Shown piece by piece: positions 1 through 9,428 of a stretch of 47,680 nt of DNA. Under the pieces are notes generated by a model. It was not told the origin of the DNA, did not search any database, and worked only from the letters and a program-made list of their open reading frames with translations. The translations under genes were made by a program, and so were the position numbers. The stretch's first letter is position 1, and the number at the start of each line of letters is the position of its first letter. The stretch lies in assembly GCA_945787655.1 (NCBI GenBank), contig CALZIJ010000014.1, positions 1 to 47,680 of the forward strand, read 5' to 3'. Origin of the DNA: Nitrospiria bacterium. GTDB lineage: Bacteria > Nitrospirota > Nitrospiria > SBBL01 > JAADHI01.

Positions 1-6
1 AATGCA

Positions 7-2028
7 ATGATGATTGAAATTGGACATTTTGCAGTTGTGACCGCGCTGATTTTGTCTTTTGTCGGCATCGTGACCCCGCTTGTCGGCGTTAAAACCCGTA
101 ATGCAACCTGGGTGGTGGTTGGCCGAAGGGCAGTGATCGCCATGTTTGTGCTCATTACAATCGGCACGGCAGTGATGATTTACGGCTATTTGGCCGAAGA
201 TTATTCGGTTAAATACATCTATGCGACCTCAAACAGTAAATTGCCTATATTTTACAAGGTGGCGGGACTTTGGGGCGGACATGAAGGCTCCTTACTTTTA
301 TGGGCATGGATTCTGGCCTTGTACAGCATGGCGGCCACTTTAATTCATTGGAAGACGCAGCCGGTGGTCATGCCTTATTTAATCATGGTCGAGTCCATCG
401 TGTTGTGTGGTTTTCTGTTATTGATTCTGTTCTTGTCTAATCCATTTGAGCGTATTTTTCCTGTACCGGCAGACGGCAAGGACCTAAATCCCTTGTTGCA
501 AGATCCCGCAATGGTGGTACATCCACCTTTGCTTTATTTAGGGTATGTGGGTTTGTCAATTCCGTTTTCATTCGCCATGGCGGCGTTATTCTCAGGCCGA
601 TTGGGGGAGGAATGGGTGAAAGCGACACAACGGTGGACGGTTTTTGCCTGGCTGTGTTTGTCCTGCGGGATTTTAATGGGCGGATATTGGGCCTATTACG
701 AGCTGGGATGGGGCGGATACTGGGGCTGGGATCCTGTTGAAAATGCGGCCTTCATGCCTTGGCTGGTTGCCACAGCTTTTCTTCACTCGACGATGGTTCA
801 GGAAAAGCGCAAGATGTTTAAGGTTTGGAATCTTTTCCTGATTATCCTGGCGTTCTCGCTTTCCCTGATTGGGACTTTTCTTGTAAGAAGCGGCATTCTT
901 TCTTCTGTGCACTCTTTTGCCGCAGATCCGGGAAGAGGGGTTTTTATTCTTGGATTCGTGGTGTTCATGTTGTTGCTTTCCTTTGGGACATTGATTTTTC
1001 GCTCTGCAAAATTAAAAAGTACGGTCCGTATGGAATCGATGGTTTCCAGGGAATCCGTCTTTTTATACAATAACCTCTTTTTTCTTGTGGCGCTTGCAAC
1101 AGTATTTGTTGGTACTTTGTATCCCTTGCTGATGGAAGTGCTGGAGCTGCAAAAGGTATCCGTGGGTGCTCCCTATTATAATGCGGTCTTTATGCCGGTG
1201 GCATTGGGCCTGATTTTTCTAATGGGAGTTGGCCCCTATATCCCCTGGCGAAAATCAAACCCTGAAAACATCAAAAAATTATTCGGCCCGCCTTTGCTCG
1301 CGGCCTTGGCGGCGACGATTATCTTTTTTATTGCAGGTGTCCGAAAACCTTATGCCCTGGCCGGTTTATCTGTGGTTGCATTCGTCCTCACATCGATTTT
1401 AATTGATTTTAACAAGGTGGCCTCATTTTTTTCGAGACGGGAAAAGGTCAGTCGCACGCAAGGGTTTCTCTCAGCATACAAGGGGAACCCCAGACGTATT
1501 ACAGGAATTATTATTCACTTCGGAGTGCTGGTCATGGTGGTGGGGATTGTCTTTTCCTCCATGTATCAGGCGGAAAAGATCCTGATCATGAAACCGGGAG
1601 AAGAAGTCACGATTAAAACATTCCGCTTCCGGATGGCGAATCTATATGGGGTCAAAGGGGTGAACTGGGGTGGACAGGAAGCGCTTTTCGATGTCTATCA
1701 GGATGGAAAAATCATCGCCCAAATGCATCCACAGAAACGCTTCTATACTGTTTCTCAGACGCCCACCACTGAAACAGCGATACATCAATTAAAGATGGGG
1801 CACCTTTTTGTGACGATCCCTGAAGTTGCACCAGATGGATCCTGGGCACGCGTTCGTATTCTTCACAATCCTCTGGTCCTTTGGGTTTGGTATGGTGGCG
1901 GCATTATGGCGATTGGGGCCTTTATGAATATCTTCCGGCGGGTACGGCGGAGAAAAGCGCCCGCAACGGATTCAAAAGGCGTGGTCGCCGGCGGGGTCTC
2001 CCCCAATATTGCGCAGCCGACGAGGTAG
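7..2028 (+). CDS. ccmF: Cytochrome c-type biogenesis protein CcmF (haem lyase subunit)
   Basis: 673-aa multi-TM protein with tryptophan-rich WWD motif 'GGYWAYYELGWGGYWGWDPVENAAFMPWL' typical of CcmF; followed by ccmG and ccmH-like genes. Confidence 0.96.
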   Translation: MMIEIGHFAVVTALILSFVGIVTPLVGVKTRNATWVVVGRRAVIAMFVLITIGTAVMIYGYLAEDYSVKYIYATSNSKLPIFYKVAGLWGGHEGSLLLWAWILALYSMAATLIHWKTQPVVMPYLIMVESIVLCGFLLLILFLSNPFERIFPVPADGKDLNPLLQDPAMVVHPPLLYLGYVGLSIPFSFAMAALFSGRLGEEWVKATQRWTVFAWLCLSCGILMGGYWAYYELGWGGYWGWDPVENAAFMPWLVATAFLHSTMVQEKRKMFKVWNLFLIILAFSLSLIGTFLVRSGILSSVHSFAADPGRGVFILGFVVFMLLLSFGTLIFRSAKLKSTVRMESMVSRESVFLYNNLFFLVALATVFVGTLYPLLMEVLELQKVSVGAPYYNAVFMPVALGLIFLMGVGPYIPWRKSNPENIKKLFGPPLLAALAATIIFFIAGVRKPYALAGLSVVAFVLTSILIDFNKVASFFSRREKVSRTQGFLSAYKGNPRRITGIIIHFGVLVMVVGIVFSSMYQAEKILIMKPGEEVTIKTFRFRMANLYGVKGVNWGGQEALFDVYQDGKIIAQMHPQKRFYTVSQTPTTETAIHQLKMGHLFVTIPEVAPDGSWARVRILHNPLVLWVWYGGGIMAIGAFMNIFRRVRRRKAPATDSKGVVAGGVSPNIAQPTR

Positions 2029-2031
2029 GTC

Positions 2032-2589
2032 ATGACAGAGTTTCGAACCTGGCATGTCTTTTTGCTGCTGGGTCTTTTCGGTCTTTTTGCGCTTTTTTAT
2101 AAAGGACTTTGGGGTGATCCTACAGCCTTACCGCCCGTTATTATTGCAGAACCCGCGCCAGAAATTGTCGCTCCCTCACTGTATGGAGATAAACAAATTG
2201 TTCTCAGTGAACATCGGGGCAAAGTCGTTGTCCTGAATTTCTGGGCCTCATGGTGTCAGGAATGTAAACTGGAGCATAAATTTCTTCTGGCAATTAACAA
2301 ACGTTTTGAAGACAACCCTAATTTTGTGATGTACGGGGTGAACTATCAGGATAAAGACCATCTTGCAAAAGCCTATCTGGATCAGCATGGCAATAATTTC
2401 GAACACATGGTGGATTTGAAGGGCAAGATCTCTATTGACTATGGTGTGTACGGCGTGCCCGAAACATTTATTATTGATCAAGACGGCATCATTCGGCATA
2501 AACAAATCGGCCCGGTATTGGGCGATGTTTTTTCTGATATGGTGCAAAACAAGATTGAACCTTTATTAAATAAGTCGGCCCCTTTGTAA
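2032..2589 (+). CDS. ccmG: Thiol:disulfide interchange protein CcmG/DsbE (TlpA-like)
   Basis: N-terminal TM plus thioredoxin fold with 'VVLNFWASWCQECKLEHKFLL'; located directly after ccmF. Confidence 0.92.
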   Translation: MTEFRTWHVFLLLGLFGLFALFYKGLWGDPTALPPVIIAEPAPEIVAPSLYGDKQIVLSEHRGKVVVLNFWASWCQECKLEHKFLLAINKRFEDNPNFVMYGVNYQDKDHLAKAYLDQHGNNFEHMVDLKGKISIDYGVYGVPETFIIDQDGIIRHKQIGPVLGDVFSDMVQNKIEPLLNKSAPL

Positions 2590-3095
2590 TGAAACTGCAT
2601 ACTTTTTTCATTGTTTTAACGATATTTACAGCCACCTTCTCAAGAATCGAACCCTCTTTTGCGCAAACAGACCCGGTCCCCCCTCCATTATCGATGGATG
2701 AGGATCTTTTGCAGAGCAAGATGAAAGAGGTTTCAAAAACCTTACGTTGTGCGGTTTGTCAATCTGAATCCATTTGGGAATCCAACGCAACCCTTGCCAT
2801 TCAAATGCGGGACATTATTCGGGAACGTCTGATTGCGGGTGAAACCCCGAATGAAATTCGGGCGTATTTCGTGAGCCGTTACGGGGACTATATTGTGTTT
2901 AAACCGCGTTTCAGAGGAATTAATATGCTCTTGTGGGGCGGTCCGTTTATTTTACTTGCGATTGGTGCGGTCGTATTGTCCAGATCCTTGCGAAAATGGA
3001 CACTGCAAAAAGATGAGGTTCCCCCTGAACCGCTTGCCCCGATTGATGAAAAACAACGGGAGAGAATAGAGGAAGAACTCCGCTCCCTCAAGTAA
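2589..3095 (+). CDS. ccmH: Cytochrome c-type biogenesis protein CcmH
   Basis: 'KTLRCAVCQSESIWESNATLAIQMRDIIRERLIAGETPNEIRAYFVSRYGDYI' (LRCxxCQ motif), C-terminal TM; start overlaps ccmG stop. Confidence 0.95.
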   Translation: MKLHTFFIVLTIFTATFSRIEPSFAQTDPVPPPLSMDEDLLQSKMKEVSKTLRCAVCQSESIWESNATLAIQMRDIIRERLIAGETPNEIRAYFVSRYGDYIVFKPRFRGINMLLWGGPFILLAIGAVVLSRSLRKWTLQKDEVPPEPLAPIDEKQRERIEEELRSLK

Positions 3096-3236
3096 GGCAG
3101 GTGTTTGGATTTTGATTCAAGTGGTTCATGCAAGTTCAGGGATAGAAGAAAATAAACAGAAAGTGAAGTTTTGTAATAATATTGATATGATTGAATATCG
3201 CATAATCAATGTGCTTATCAAAAGGCGGGAAATCAC

Positions 3237-4166
3237 ATGTTTCCATTTTTAATTACGACATTATTGTTGATCACCGTAAGTTCTTTGGTCTTTCCTTTTT
3301 TTCGTAAGACAGATATCGTCCTTATCGATGCACAAGCGGCAGCAATGGACGAAGAACAAGTTAATCTTGAAATAGAGCGGCAGTCCATTGCGTCTTCTTT
3401 GTCAGAGCTGGAAGTCGATTATGAGTATGGAAAAGTCACACAGCAAGATTATCGGCAATTGAAACTGGATTTGGAGCACCGTTTGTTGGCCGTTTTGGAT
3501 GGGTTGGATCAATATAAAGGAAAGCCCTCACATCAAACAAAAGGTAAGCGCAAGGGAAAAGGGTTTACGGGAAAAACATGGGTTTCAATGATACTGGTGG
3601 GCCTGATAGTCAGCGGCGGTTCAACAGGGGCCTATCAATTGATTCACTGGAAATTAGAACGGGCAGCATTTTCGCCGGATAATGCCGGCATGCCGGCATC
3701 AGCCCCTATTGATCCAAAGGTTATGGTGGCCCGCCTTGAAGCAAAATTAAAAGAAAATCCGGATGATCTGGATGGACAGTTAATGATTGGCCGGTCTTAT
3801 ATGGCCTTGGAGCGCTGGGACGATGCGGAACAGGCCTGGAAAAAAGTGATTGAATTAGATCCCAGAAGTTATATCGCATATTACCGGCTGGGTGAAATTA
3901 TACTGAGTAACCCAAAGACCGGGACACGGGAAGAAGCGGAATTGGCACTGGGGTATTTTGATCAGGCGCTTGTATTTGTACCGCAAGATGCCAGCGTACT
4001 TTGGGCCCGCGGCATCGTGTTGTTACAGCTTGGCCGAGTATCGGAAACAGATGAAGCCTGGACAGAGGCGTATCAATATATTCCCAGGGGCACACAAGAA
4101 TCGGAGATGGTCAAAAAAGCATTGGAAGACCTTCGAGCAGGGAGGGTCCCCGGATCACCAGGGTGA
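3237..4166 (+). CDS. ccmI: CcmI/NrfG-like TPR protein of cytochrome c maturation
   Basis: N-terminal TM, CcmI-like coiled region, second TM and TPR repeats ('DGQLMIGRSYMALERWDDAEQAWKKVIELDPRS'); in ccm operon order. Confidence 0.8.
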   Translation: MFPFLITTLLLITVSSLVFPFFRKTDIVLIDAQAAAMDEEQVNLEIERQSIASSLSELEVDYEYGKVTQQDYRQLKLDLEHRLLAVLDGLDQYKGKPSHQTKGKRKGKGFTGKTWVSMILVGLIVSGGSTGAYQLIHWKLERAAFSPDNAGMPASAPIDPKVMVARLEAKLKENPDDLDGQLMIGRSYMALERWDDAEQAWKKVIELDPRSYIAYYRLGEIILSNPKTGTREEAELALGYFDQALVFVPQDASVLWARGIVLLQLGRVSETDEAWTEAYQYIPRGTQESEMVKKALEDLRAGRVPGSPG

Positions 4167-4756
4167 GCCTGATGTATGACAATCCCAGTGGTAATCGTAC
4201 ATCCCGCCTTCGATTAGGAGTCTTTTTTGGGTTTTTGATCTTCGTTGCGTTATTGGAAACCGGATGTCCTCAAAGTCAGGATTCTCCGATTCAAGGTGAG
4301 AAAAAGGGACAAGCGACAGGGGTGGAAGTCGGTGATTTGGCTCCTGACTTTCGCATTGCCAATCTGAAAGGGGGTGAGTCTTCCCTTTCGGATTATCGTG
4401 GAAAGGTCGTGCTGCTGAATTTTTGGGCGACGTGGTGCGGGCCATGTAAAGCAGAAATGCCCTCGATGGAAGCCCTTTATCAAAGTTATTCAAGAGAAGA
4501 CTTTGAGATTTTAGCGGTTTCCATCGATCTTGAAAAGGATGCGCCTGTGCAGGCATTTATTGAGGATTTTGGATTTACTTTTCCGGTGTTGTTAGATGAA
4601 ATGTTTGAAGTCAATGACCGCTATAAAGTGAGAGTGGTTCCGACCAGTGTTGTTGTCGATCGAAACGGCGTAATTACACACCGCTTACTGGGTGCAAAAG
4701 ATTGGAATGCACCGGATTCAAAGCGGTTTCTTGATCAGTTGGTTGCGGCAAGCTAG
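4163..4756 (+). CDS. TlpA/ResA-family thiol-disulfide redoxin, probable lipoprotein
   Basis: 'VVLLNFWATWCGPCKAEMPSMEALYQSY' CGPC motif; hydrophobic N-terminus followed by a Cys (LLETGC). Confidence 0.92.
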   Translation: MSLMYDNPSGNRTSRLRLGVFFGFLIFVALLETGCPQSQDSPIQGEKKGQATGVEVGDLAPDFRIANLKGGESSLSDYRGKVVLLNFWATWCGPCKAEMPSMEALYQSYSREDFEILAVSIDLEKDAPVQAFIEDFGFTFPVLLDEMFEVNDRYKVRVVPTSVVVDRNGVITHRLLGAKDWNAPDSKRFLDQLVAAS

Positions 4757-4788
4757 TCTGAGTTTGAAAAGGAATTTTAGGGTTTTAA

Positions 4789-5532
4789 ATGGAACCAGCT
4801 GGTAACATTTCATATATGATTGCTTTTTCCGCAGGGTTTCTTTCTTTTATCTCACCCTGTGTATTGCCTGTCGTTCCCTCATACATTTCATATATTACCG
4901 GTCTTTCACTGGAAGAACTCACTTCTCAGGAAGGCAAGGCCCGGGCCCGGGAACTGGCCATTAAGAACTCGCTTTTGTTCATTTTGGGATTTTCAACCAT
5001 TTTTATATTTTTTGGCGCATCCGCGACGTTCATTGGACAATTTTTTCTTTCCAATCAAAATATTATTCGAAAAATTGGCGGGGCATTCATTATCTTCTTT
5101 GGATTGTATATTATGGGTGTTTTTAAATTGTCATTTCTGGCCCGCGACAAACGGTTTCATTTTAATAATAAGCCCGCCGGGTTTTTAGGATCATATCTTG
5201 TCGGTATAGCATTTGGTGCCGGGTGGACGCCCTGTGTCGGGCCTATTTTAGGTTCTATTCTGCTTTATGCGAGCACAGCAGGTTCCGTGACCATCGGAGT
5301 ACAACTTCTGGCCATTTATTCCTTGGGTCTTGGGCTTCCCCTCTTTCTTTCTTCTCTTGGCGTACAGTCCTTTTTAATGACCTCAAAAAAAACGGCCCGT
5401 TACATGGGATGGATTTCAGGGGCAAGCGGCGCGTTTTTGGTCGCAGTGGGGTTTATGATTTTCACAAATTCCCTCACGCGGTTAACCTCATTTTTTACTC
5501 AGATTGGTTTTGGCTGGACGATCGGTCAATAA
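4789..5532 (+). CDS. ccdA: Cytochrome c biogenesis transmembrane protein CcdA (DsbD-like)
   Basis: six-TM protein with 'AGFLSFISPCVLPVVPSYISYITG' and 'GIAFGAGWTPCVGPILGSIL' typical of CcdA. Confidence 0.95.
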   Translation: MEPAGNISYMIAFSAGFLSFISPCVLPVVPSYISYITGLSLEELTSQEGKARARELAIKNSLLFILGFSTIFIFFGASATFIGQFFLSNQNIIRKIGGAFIIFFGLYIMGVFKLSFLARDKRFHFNNKPAGFLGSYLVGIAFGAGWTPCVGPILGSILLYASTAGSVTIGVQLLAIYSLGLGLPLFLSSLGVQSFLMTSKKTARYMGWISGASGAFLVAVGFMIFTNSLTRLTSFFTQIGFGWTIGQ

Positions 5533-5563
5533 CCGTTTTACATGATCGGGGCCTCATTTAATT

Positions 5564-6640
5564 ATGATCCCCTTCCTAAAAAACTTCTCTTTTTATCATG
5601 CCCTCATTATCATCGCGATACTGTATTTCCCCGGTGTTCTTAAGGCTTCGGAAAACGAACTTCAAAGTTATTCATTCAGGGAGTTGGTCGCTAAAGAACG
5701 CCGATCCATTGTGAATATCCGTTCTCTGGAAATTGCACGAGAGGGGGGCGGGCCCTTAAAGGACTATTTCAGGCTAGGAAAACATATCAAGCCTGAGATT
5801 AAGGCCGGGAGTCTCGGGACGGGGTTTATTATTAGTCCATCAGGGCTTGTCCTGACCAATTATCATGTGATTGCCCCGCCACCCCAATATGAGGAAGTGA
5901 AAGAGATCCAGATATGGCTTCATGACCGGCGGACCCATCCGGCGAAAATTATTGGCCGGGATAAAAAAACAGATGTGGCCTTGCTTCAGATTGAAGGAGA
6001 TGAACCTTTTTCTCCTGTTCAATTGGGAGACTCCCAAAACATTAATATCGGGGAGTGGGTCATGGCGATAGGCAATGCTTTTGGTCTTGAGGAATCGATT
6101 ACCGTTGGTGTGATCAGCGGGAAGGGCCGGGTATTGGGTACCGGGCCGTACGATCAGTTTATTCAAACCGATGCGGTAATACATGCAGGAAATACCGGCG
6201 GGCCTTTGTATAATATTCGGGGTGAGGTCATCGGAATGAACACCACAGTGAGCGTGACCGGATATGGAATTGGGTTTGCGATACCGATTAATGTGGTGAA
6301 AAATATGTTATCCATGCTGGAAAATGACGGCCGGGTGACGCGGGGATGGTTGGGGGTGATGATTCAGCCGCTCACGCCTGATTTGGCAAAGGTGTTCAAA
6401 CTCAAGAATAACCAGGGTGCATTGGTTTCAGAAGTGATGCGAAACAGTCCGGCTGAAAATGCCGGTTTGCATCGGGGAGATGTTATTTTAAGATTTGATG
6501 GAAAAGCGGTTAAAAAAATGAATGATTTACCCACTTTGGTCGCAGAAACCCCGGTAGGCAAAGATGTTGCTGTAGAGATTGTCCGTGAAGGGGTGCCTAA
6601 AACCCTTGATGTGACCGTTGAGGAACTCGTGCCGGAATAG
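5564..6640 (+). CDS. HtrA/DegP-like trypsin-fold protein with PDZ domain; catalytic Ser replaced by Thr
   Basis: 'GTGFIISPSGLVLTNYHVI' (His), 'KTDVALLQIEG' (Asp), 'GNTGGPLYNIRGEVIGMNT' where GNSGGPL is canonical; C-terminal PDZ 'GWLGVMIQPLT...GALVSEVMRNSPAENAGLHRGDVILRFDG'. Confidence 0.93.
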   Translation: MIPFLKNFSFYHALIIIAILYFPGVLKASENELQSYSFRELVAKERRSIVNIRSLEIAREGGGPLKDYFRLGKHIKPEIKAGSLGTGFIISPSGLVLTNYHVIAPPPQYEEVKEIQIWLHDRRTHPAKIIGRDKKTDVALLQIEGDEPFSPVQLGDSQNINIGEWVMAIGNAFGLEESITVGVISGKGRVLGTGPYDQFIQTDAVIHAGNTGGPLYNIRGEVIGMNTTVSVTGYGIGFAIPINVVKNMLSMLENDGRVTRGWLGVMIQPLTPDLAKVFKLKNNQGALVSEVMRNSPAENAGLHRGDVILRFDGKAVKKMNDLPTLVAETPVGKDVAVEIVREGVPKTLDVTVEELVPE

Positions 6641-6652
6641 GATGTTCAAACC

Positions 6653-7798
6653 ATGCACTATGATGTCATTGTGGCCGGTGCAGGCCCTGCGGGCAGTATT
6701 GCGGCAACGGCATTGGCACGTAAAAAATATTCGGTATTGCTCCTTGAAAAAAAAGAACATCCCCGGCATAAATCCTGCGGCGGAGGAATTTCAGCACGAC
6801 TTTCTCCTTTTCTTGATCCCGATTTTAAATCGATCATTGAAAACGAAATCACAACAGTCCAAATACGATATCGAAAAAAAAAGGCCTCTTTTTCATCAAA
6901 AAATCCATTTGCATATCTCGTGCGCCGGTGTGTGTTTGACAGTTATCTCAGCCGCCGTGCCGCTGAGGCGGGCGCCGAAGTTTGCGAGGCGACCCCCTTA
7001 AAATCCTGGGATAAAACAAAGACCGGGGTTTTTGTTGAAAGCCGCCGCGGGAAAGACACCGCAAAATATCTCATTGCCGCAGATGGCGCAAATAGCCAAA
7101 TTGCACGAACGCTTTATCCTGAATGGGAAAAACATCGGGCGCCCTCACTTGAGGAAGCGTTTCAGCCGAGTCCCAAGATGGATTCGAAATCAATTCTTTT
7201 AGAGTTGTCGGTCCCAAAGGGATATGGCTGGATGTTCCCTAAAATGCAGGAGGCGGCTGTGGGCATTGGTATTTTTAGGGGAAAGCCGGGGGAAGTTCGA
7301 AATGTATATCGAGATTTTCTGAATCAAAACAAGATGGCCGGATACACTTCAAAACCCTGTGGTGCAGTGCTGCCTCTCTTTAAAAAAAATAATCCGCCAC
7401 TGAATAAGGGCCCTGTGCTGTTAACCGGAGACGCCGCGGCGCTCATCGATCCTTTTTTTGGTGAAGGTATTTATTATGGCGTACGCAGCGGACAATTGGC
7501 GGCGGAAGCCATAGACGCTTCTTTGTCTTATCAAAAACCCATTGAAGGTTATCAAAAGGAAATTGCCACACGGTTTTACCCGGAGTTTATCGCGGCATCG
7601 GAAATTGCTAATTGGGTCTACCTTTTCCCGGGTTTATTTTTGGAAATTGCCTTGCATTACCCGCGCTTGATCCAATGGTACATCCAGGTTTTTCAGGGCG
7701 AAATGGGCTATGATGAGTTTTGGAAGCGGTGTAAAAAAAGGGCTTTTCAGAAGTTCAACCCGTTTACGCGATTTTTTGAAGCATCCAGCCGATCATGA
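6653..7798 (+). CDS. FAD-dependent oxidoreductase of the geranylgeranyl reductase family
   Basis: 'YDVIVAGAGPAGSIAATALARKKYSVLLLEKKEHPRHKSCGGGISAR' and 'GPVLLTGDAAALIDPFFGEGIYYGVRSGQLAAEAI'. Confidence 0.9.
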   Translation: MHYDVIVAGAGPAGSIAATALARKKYSVLLLEKKEHPRHKSCGGGISARLSPFLDPDFKSIIENEITTVQIRYRKKKASFSSKNPFAYLVRRCVFDSYLSRRAAEAGAEVCEATPLKSWDKTKTGVFVESRRGKDTAKYLIAADGANSQIARTLYPEWEKHRAPSLEEAFQPSPKMDSKSILLELSVPKGYGWMFPKMQEAAVGIGIFRGKPGEVRNVYRDFLNQNKMAGYTSKPCGAVLPLFKKNNPPLNKGPVLLTGDAAALIDPFFGEGIYYGVRSGQLAAEAIDASLSYQKPIEGYQKEIATRFYPEFIAASEIANWVYLFPGLFLEIALHYPRLIQWYIQVFQGEMGYDEFWKRCKKRAFQKFNPFTRFFEASSRS

Positions 7799-7937
7799 AA
7801 ATGGCCATGCCAACAACGGTGAAGGTAAACATAAAGCCCATGTCACCATCGAACATTGCCGATGTGATCAGCACGTAAAATATTAAAAATAGGCCCGAAG
7901 CCTGAACCCCTTTTGCGATATAAAAAAAAGCTTTCAT
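7764..7937 (-). CDS. Small predicted membrane protein, 57 aa (not in the supplied ORF track)
   Basis: Read on minus strand: MKAFFYIAKGVQASGLFLIFYVLITSAMFDGDMGFMFTFTVVGMAIFMIGWMLQKIA*; two hydrophobic stretches; upstream AGGA (GCAGGACAGATCAATG). Confidence 0.6.
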   Translation of the reverse strand: MKAFFYIAKGVQASGLFLIFYVLITSAMFDGDMGFMFTFTVVGMAIFMIGWMLQKIA

Positions 7938-8056
7938 TGATCTGTCCTGCTTGGTTCGTAAAATAAGGGTAAATCTAGCATAGGACGACCCTTAAACGCA
8001 AAGCCTGCTTGCCTAAATTCAGCCCAGCCACGATCCGATGTACGGACGACAGGCTG

Positions 8057-8096
8057 CGCTCAACCCCAACCGCGAACCCGCGGTTGGGGTTGAGCG
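8057..8096. repeat. Perfect 18-bp inverted repeat with 4-nt loop
   Basis: CGCTCAACCCCAACCGCG-aacc-CGCGGTTGGGGTTGAGCG; no clear T-tract on either side. Confidence 0.9.
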
Positions 8097-8164
8097 ATTA
8101 TTTTAAGAAAATGCCCGTGTTTTCACGGTAAATGATGTTTTTGACGATAAGCCCAACAATCTTG

Positions 8165-9247
8165 TTACTGTGGAAAGGTGTCTGGCGCTTTTATCTGCTG
8201 CCATCCTTTACCACTCAGTGTTTTCATAAAAGCCACAAGGTCTTTTTGTTCGACTTCGCTTAAATTCAGCGGTAAGACCAATGGTGACAAAAATGGGTTT
8301 TTAACGCCGCCATTATTGTAAAAAGCGACGACTTCCTCCAAGGTATTCAGGCTTCCGTCATGCATGTATGGTGCGGTATGTTCAATTTCCCGTAAGGTCG
8401 GCGTTTTAAACCCTCCAATATCTTTTTGTTTTTGGGTGACATTGTAGCGGCCAACATCCACGGCTTCATGCCCCCAGCCAACACCCAGGTTGTGGAAGTT
8501 TTCGTCAGCAAAATTAAAACCCGAGTGGCAAATTCCGCAACGGGCTTTTCCTCGAAAAAGCTTTAATCCTCTCTTGGCCGAATCGGAGATTGCTTTTTGA
8601 TCTTTTCCCGTTTCGAATCGGTCGAAAGCACTGTTCCCTGAGAGGAAGGTGCGTTGATAGGCGGCAATGGCTTTCCCGACAGATTCAAGGGAAATAGGCG
8701 TATCAAAGACCGCCTTGAATTGCTTTTTATATCCTTCAATGCTGTTGAGTTTTGCGACCATTTCGTTGTTGTCAAGAAACCCATGTTCAATGGGGTTGGT
8801 GAGTGGGCCAACAGACTGGGCTTCGAGTGTGGGTGCGCGACCATCCCAAAATTGTGTTGTTGTAAAGGCTCGGTTCAAGGCAGTGGGTGCACTTCTACCA
8901 CCTTGCTGTCTTTTGATTCCGGTTGAAACGGGCTGCCCATCCGTAAAAGCAAGTACAGGGATATGGCAGGTTGCACAGGAAATACTATTATCCCGGGAAA
9001 GACGTTTATCAAAAAAGAGGAAGCGGCCCAGGGCGACTTTCTCTTCTGTCATGGGATTATCTGCAGGAATTTTAAGAGAAGAGGCATCCAAACCCAAAGG
9101 CAGGTTTAACTGCATCTCTTTTGCGGAAGTGATCGGCGTGTTCAAGAATAAGATGACAAGAAAGAGCAGGAAAATAATGGCATCCCATTTTGATATATGA
9201 AGCATTTTGTTTTCCGGAGTGAATAGAGAGGGTTTATGATTTTTCAT
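8165..9247 (-). CDS. Di-haem cytochrome c peroxidase (CcpA/MauG family)
   Basis: two CxxCH motifs ('SCATCHIPVLAFTDGQPVSTG' and 'RCGICHSGFNF'), 'LGRFLFFDKRLSRDNSISCATCH', N-terminal hydrophobic signal. Confidence 0.94.
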   Translation of the reverse strand: MKNHKPSLFTPENKMLHISKWDAIIFLLFLVILFLNTPITSAKEMQLNLPLGLDASSLKIPADNPMTEEKVALGRFLFFDKRLSRDNSISCATCHIPVLAFTDGQPVSTGIKRQQGGRSAPTALNRAFTTTQFWDGRAPTLEAQSVGPLTNPIEHGFLDNNEMVAKLNSIEGYKKQFKAVFDTPISLESVGKAIAAYQRTFLSGNSAFDRFETGKDQKAISDSAKRGLKLFRGKARCGICHSGFNFADENFHNLGVGWGHEAVDVGRYNVTQKQKDIGGFKTPTLREIEHTAPYMHDGSLNTLEEVVAFYNNGGVKNPFLSPLVLPLNLSEVEQKDLVAFMKTLSGKGWQQIKAPDTFPQ

Positions 9248-9428
9248 TTTAATTCCTCCATGTTAGAGAAGGTTTTTCAATGCGCTCATCGAAACGATAT
9301 AGTTATAGTCTACCCCCTGTTCTTTCCGGCAATCAACTTAAAAAGCGGATGTCTTTTCTAAATAGAAATTAAAGTGGAAAAGTTCTTTTTATATGAAAGC
9401 AGGAGTGTTTTTAATGTCATGAAAAGGA

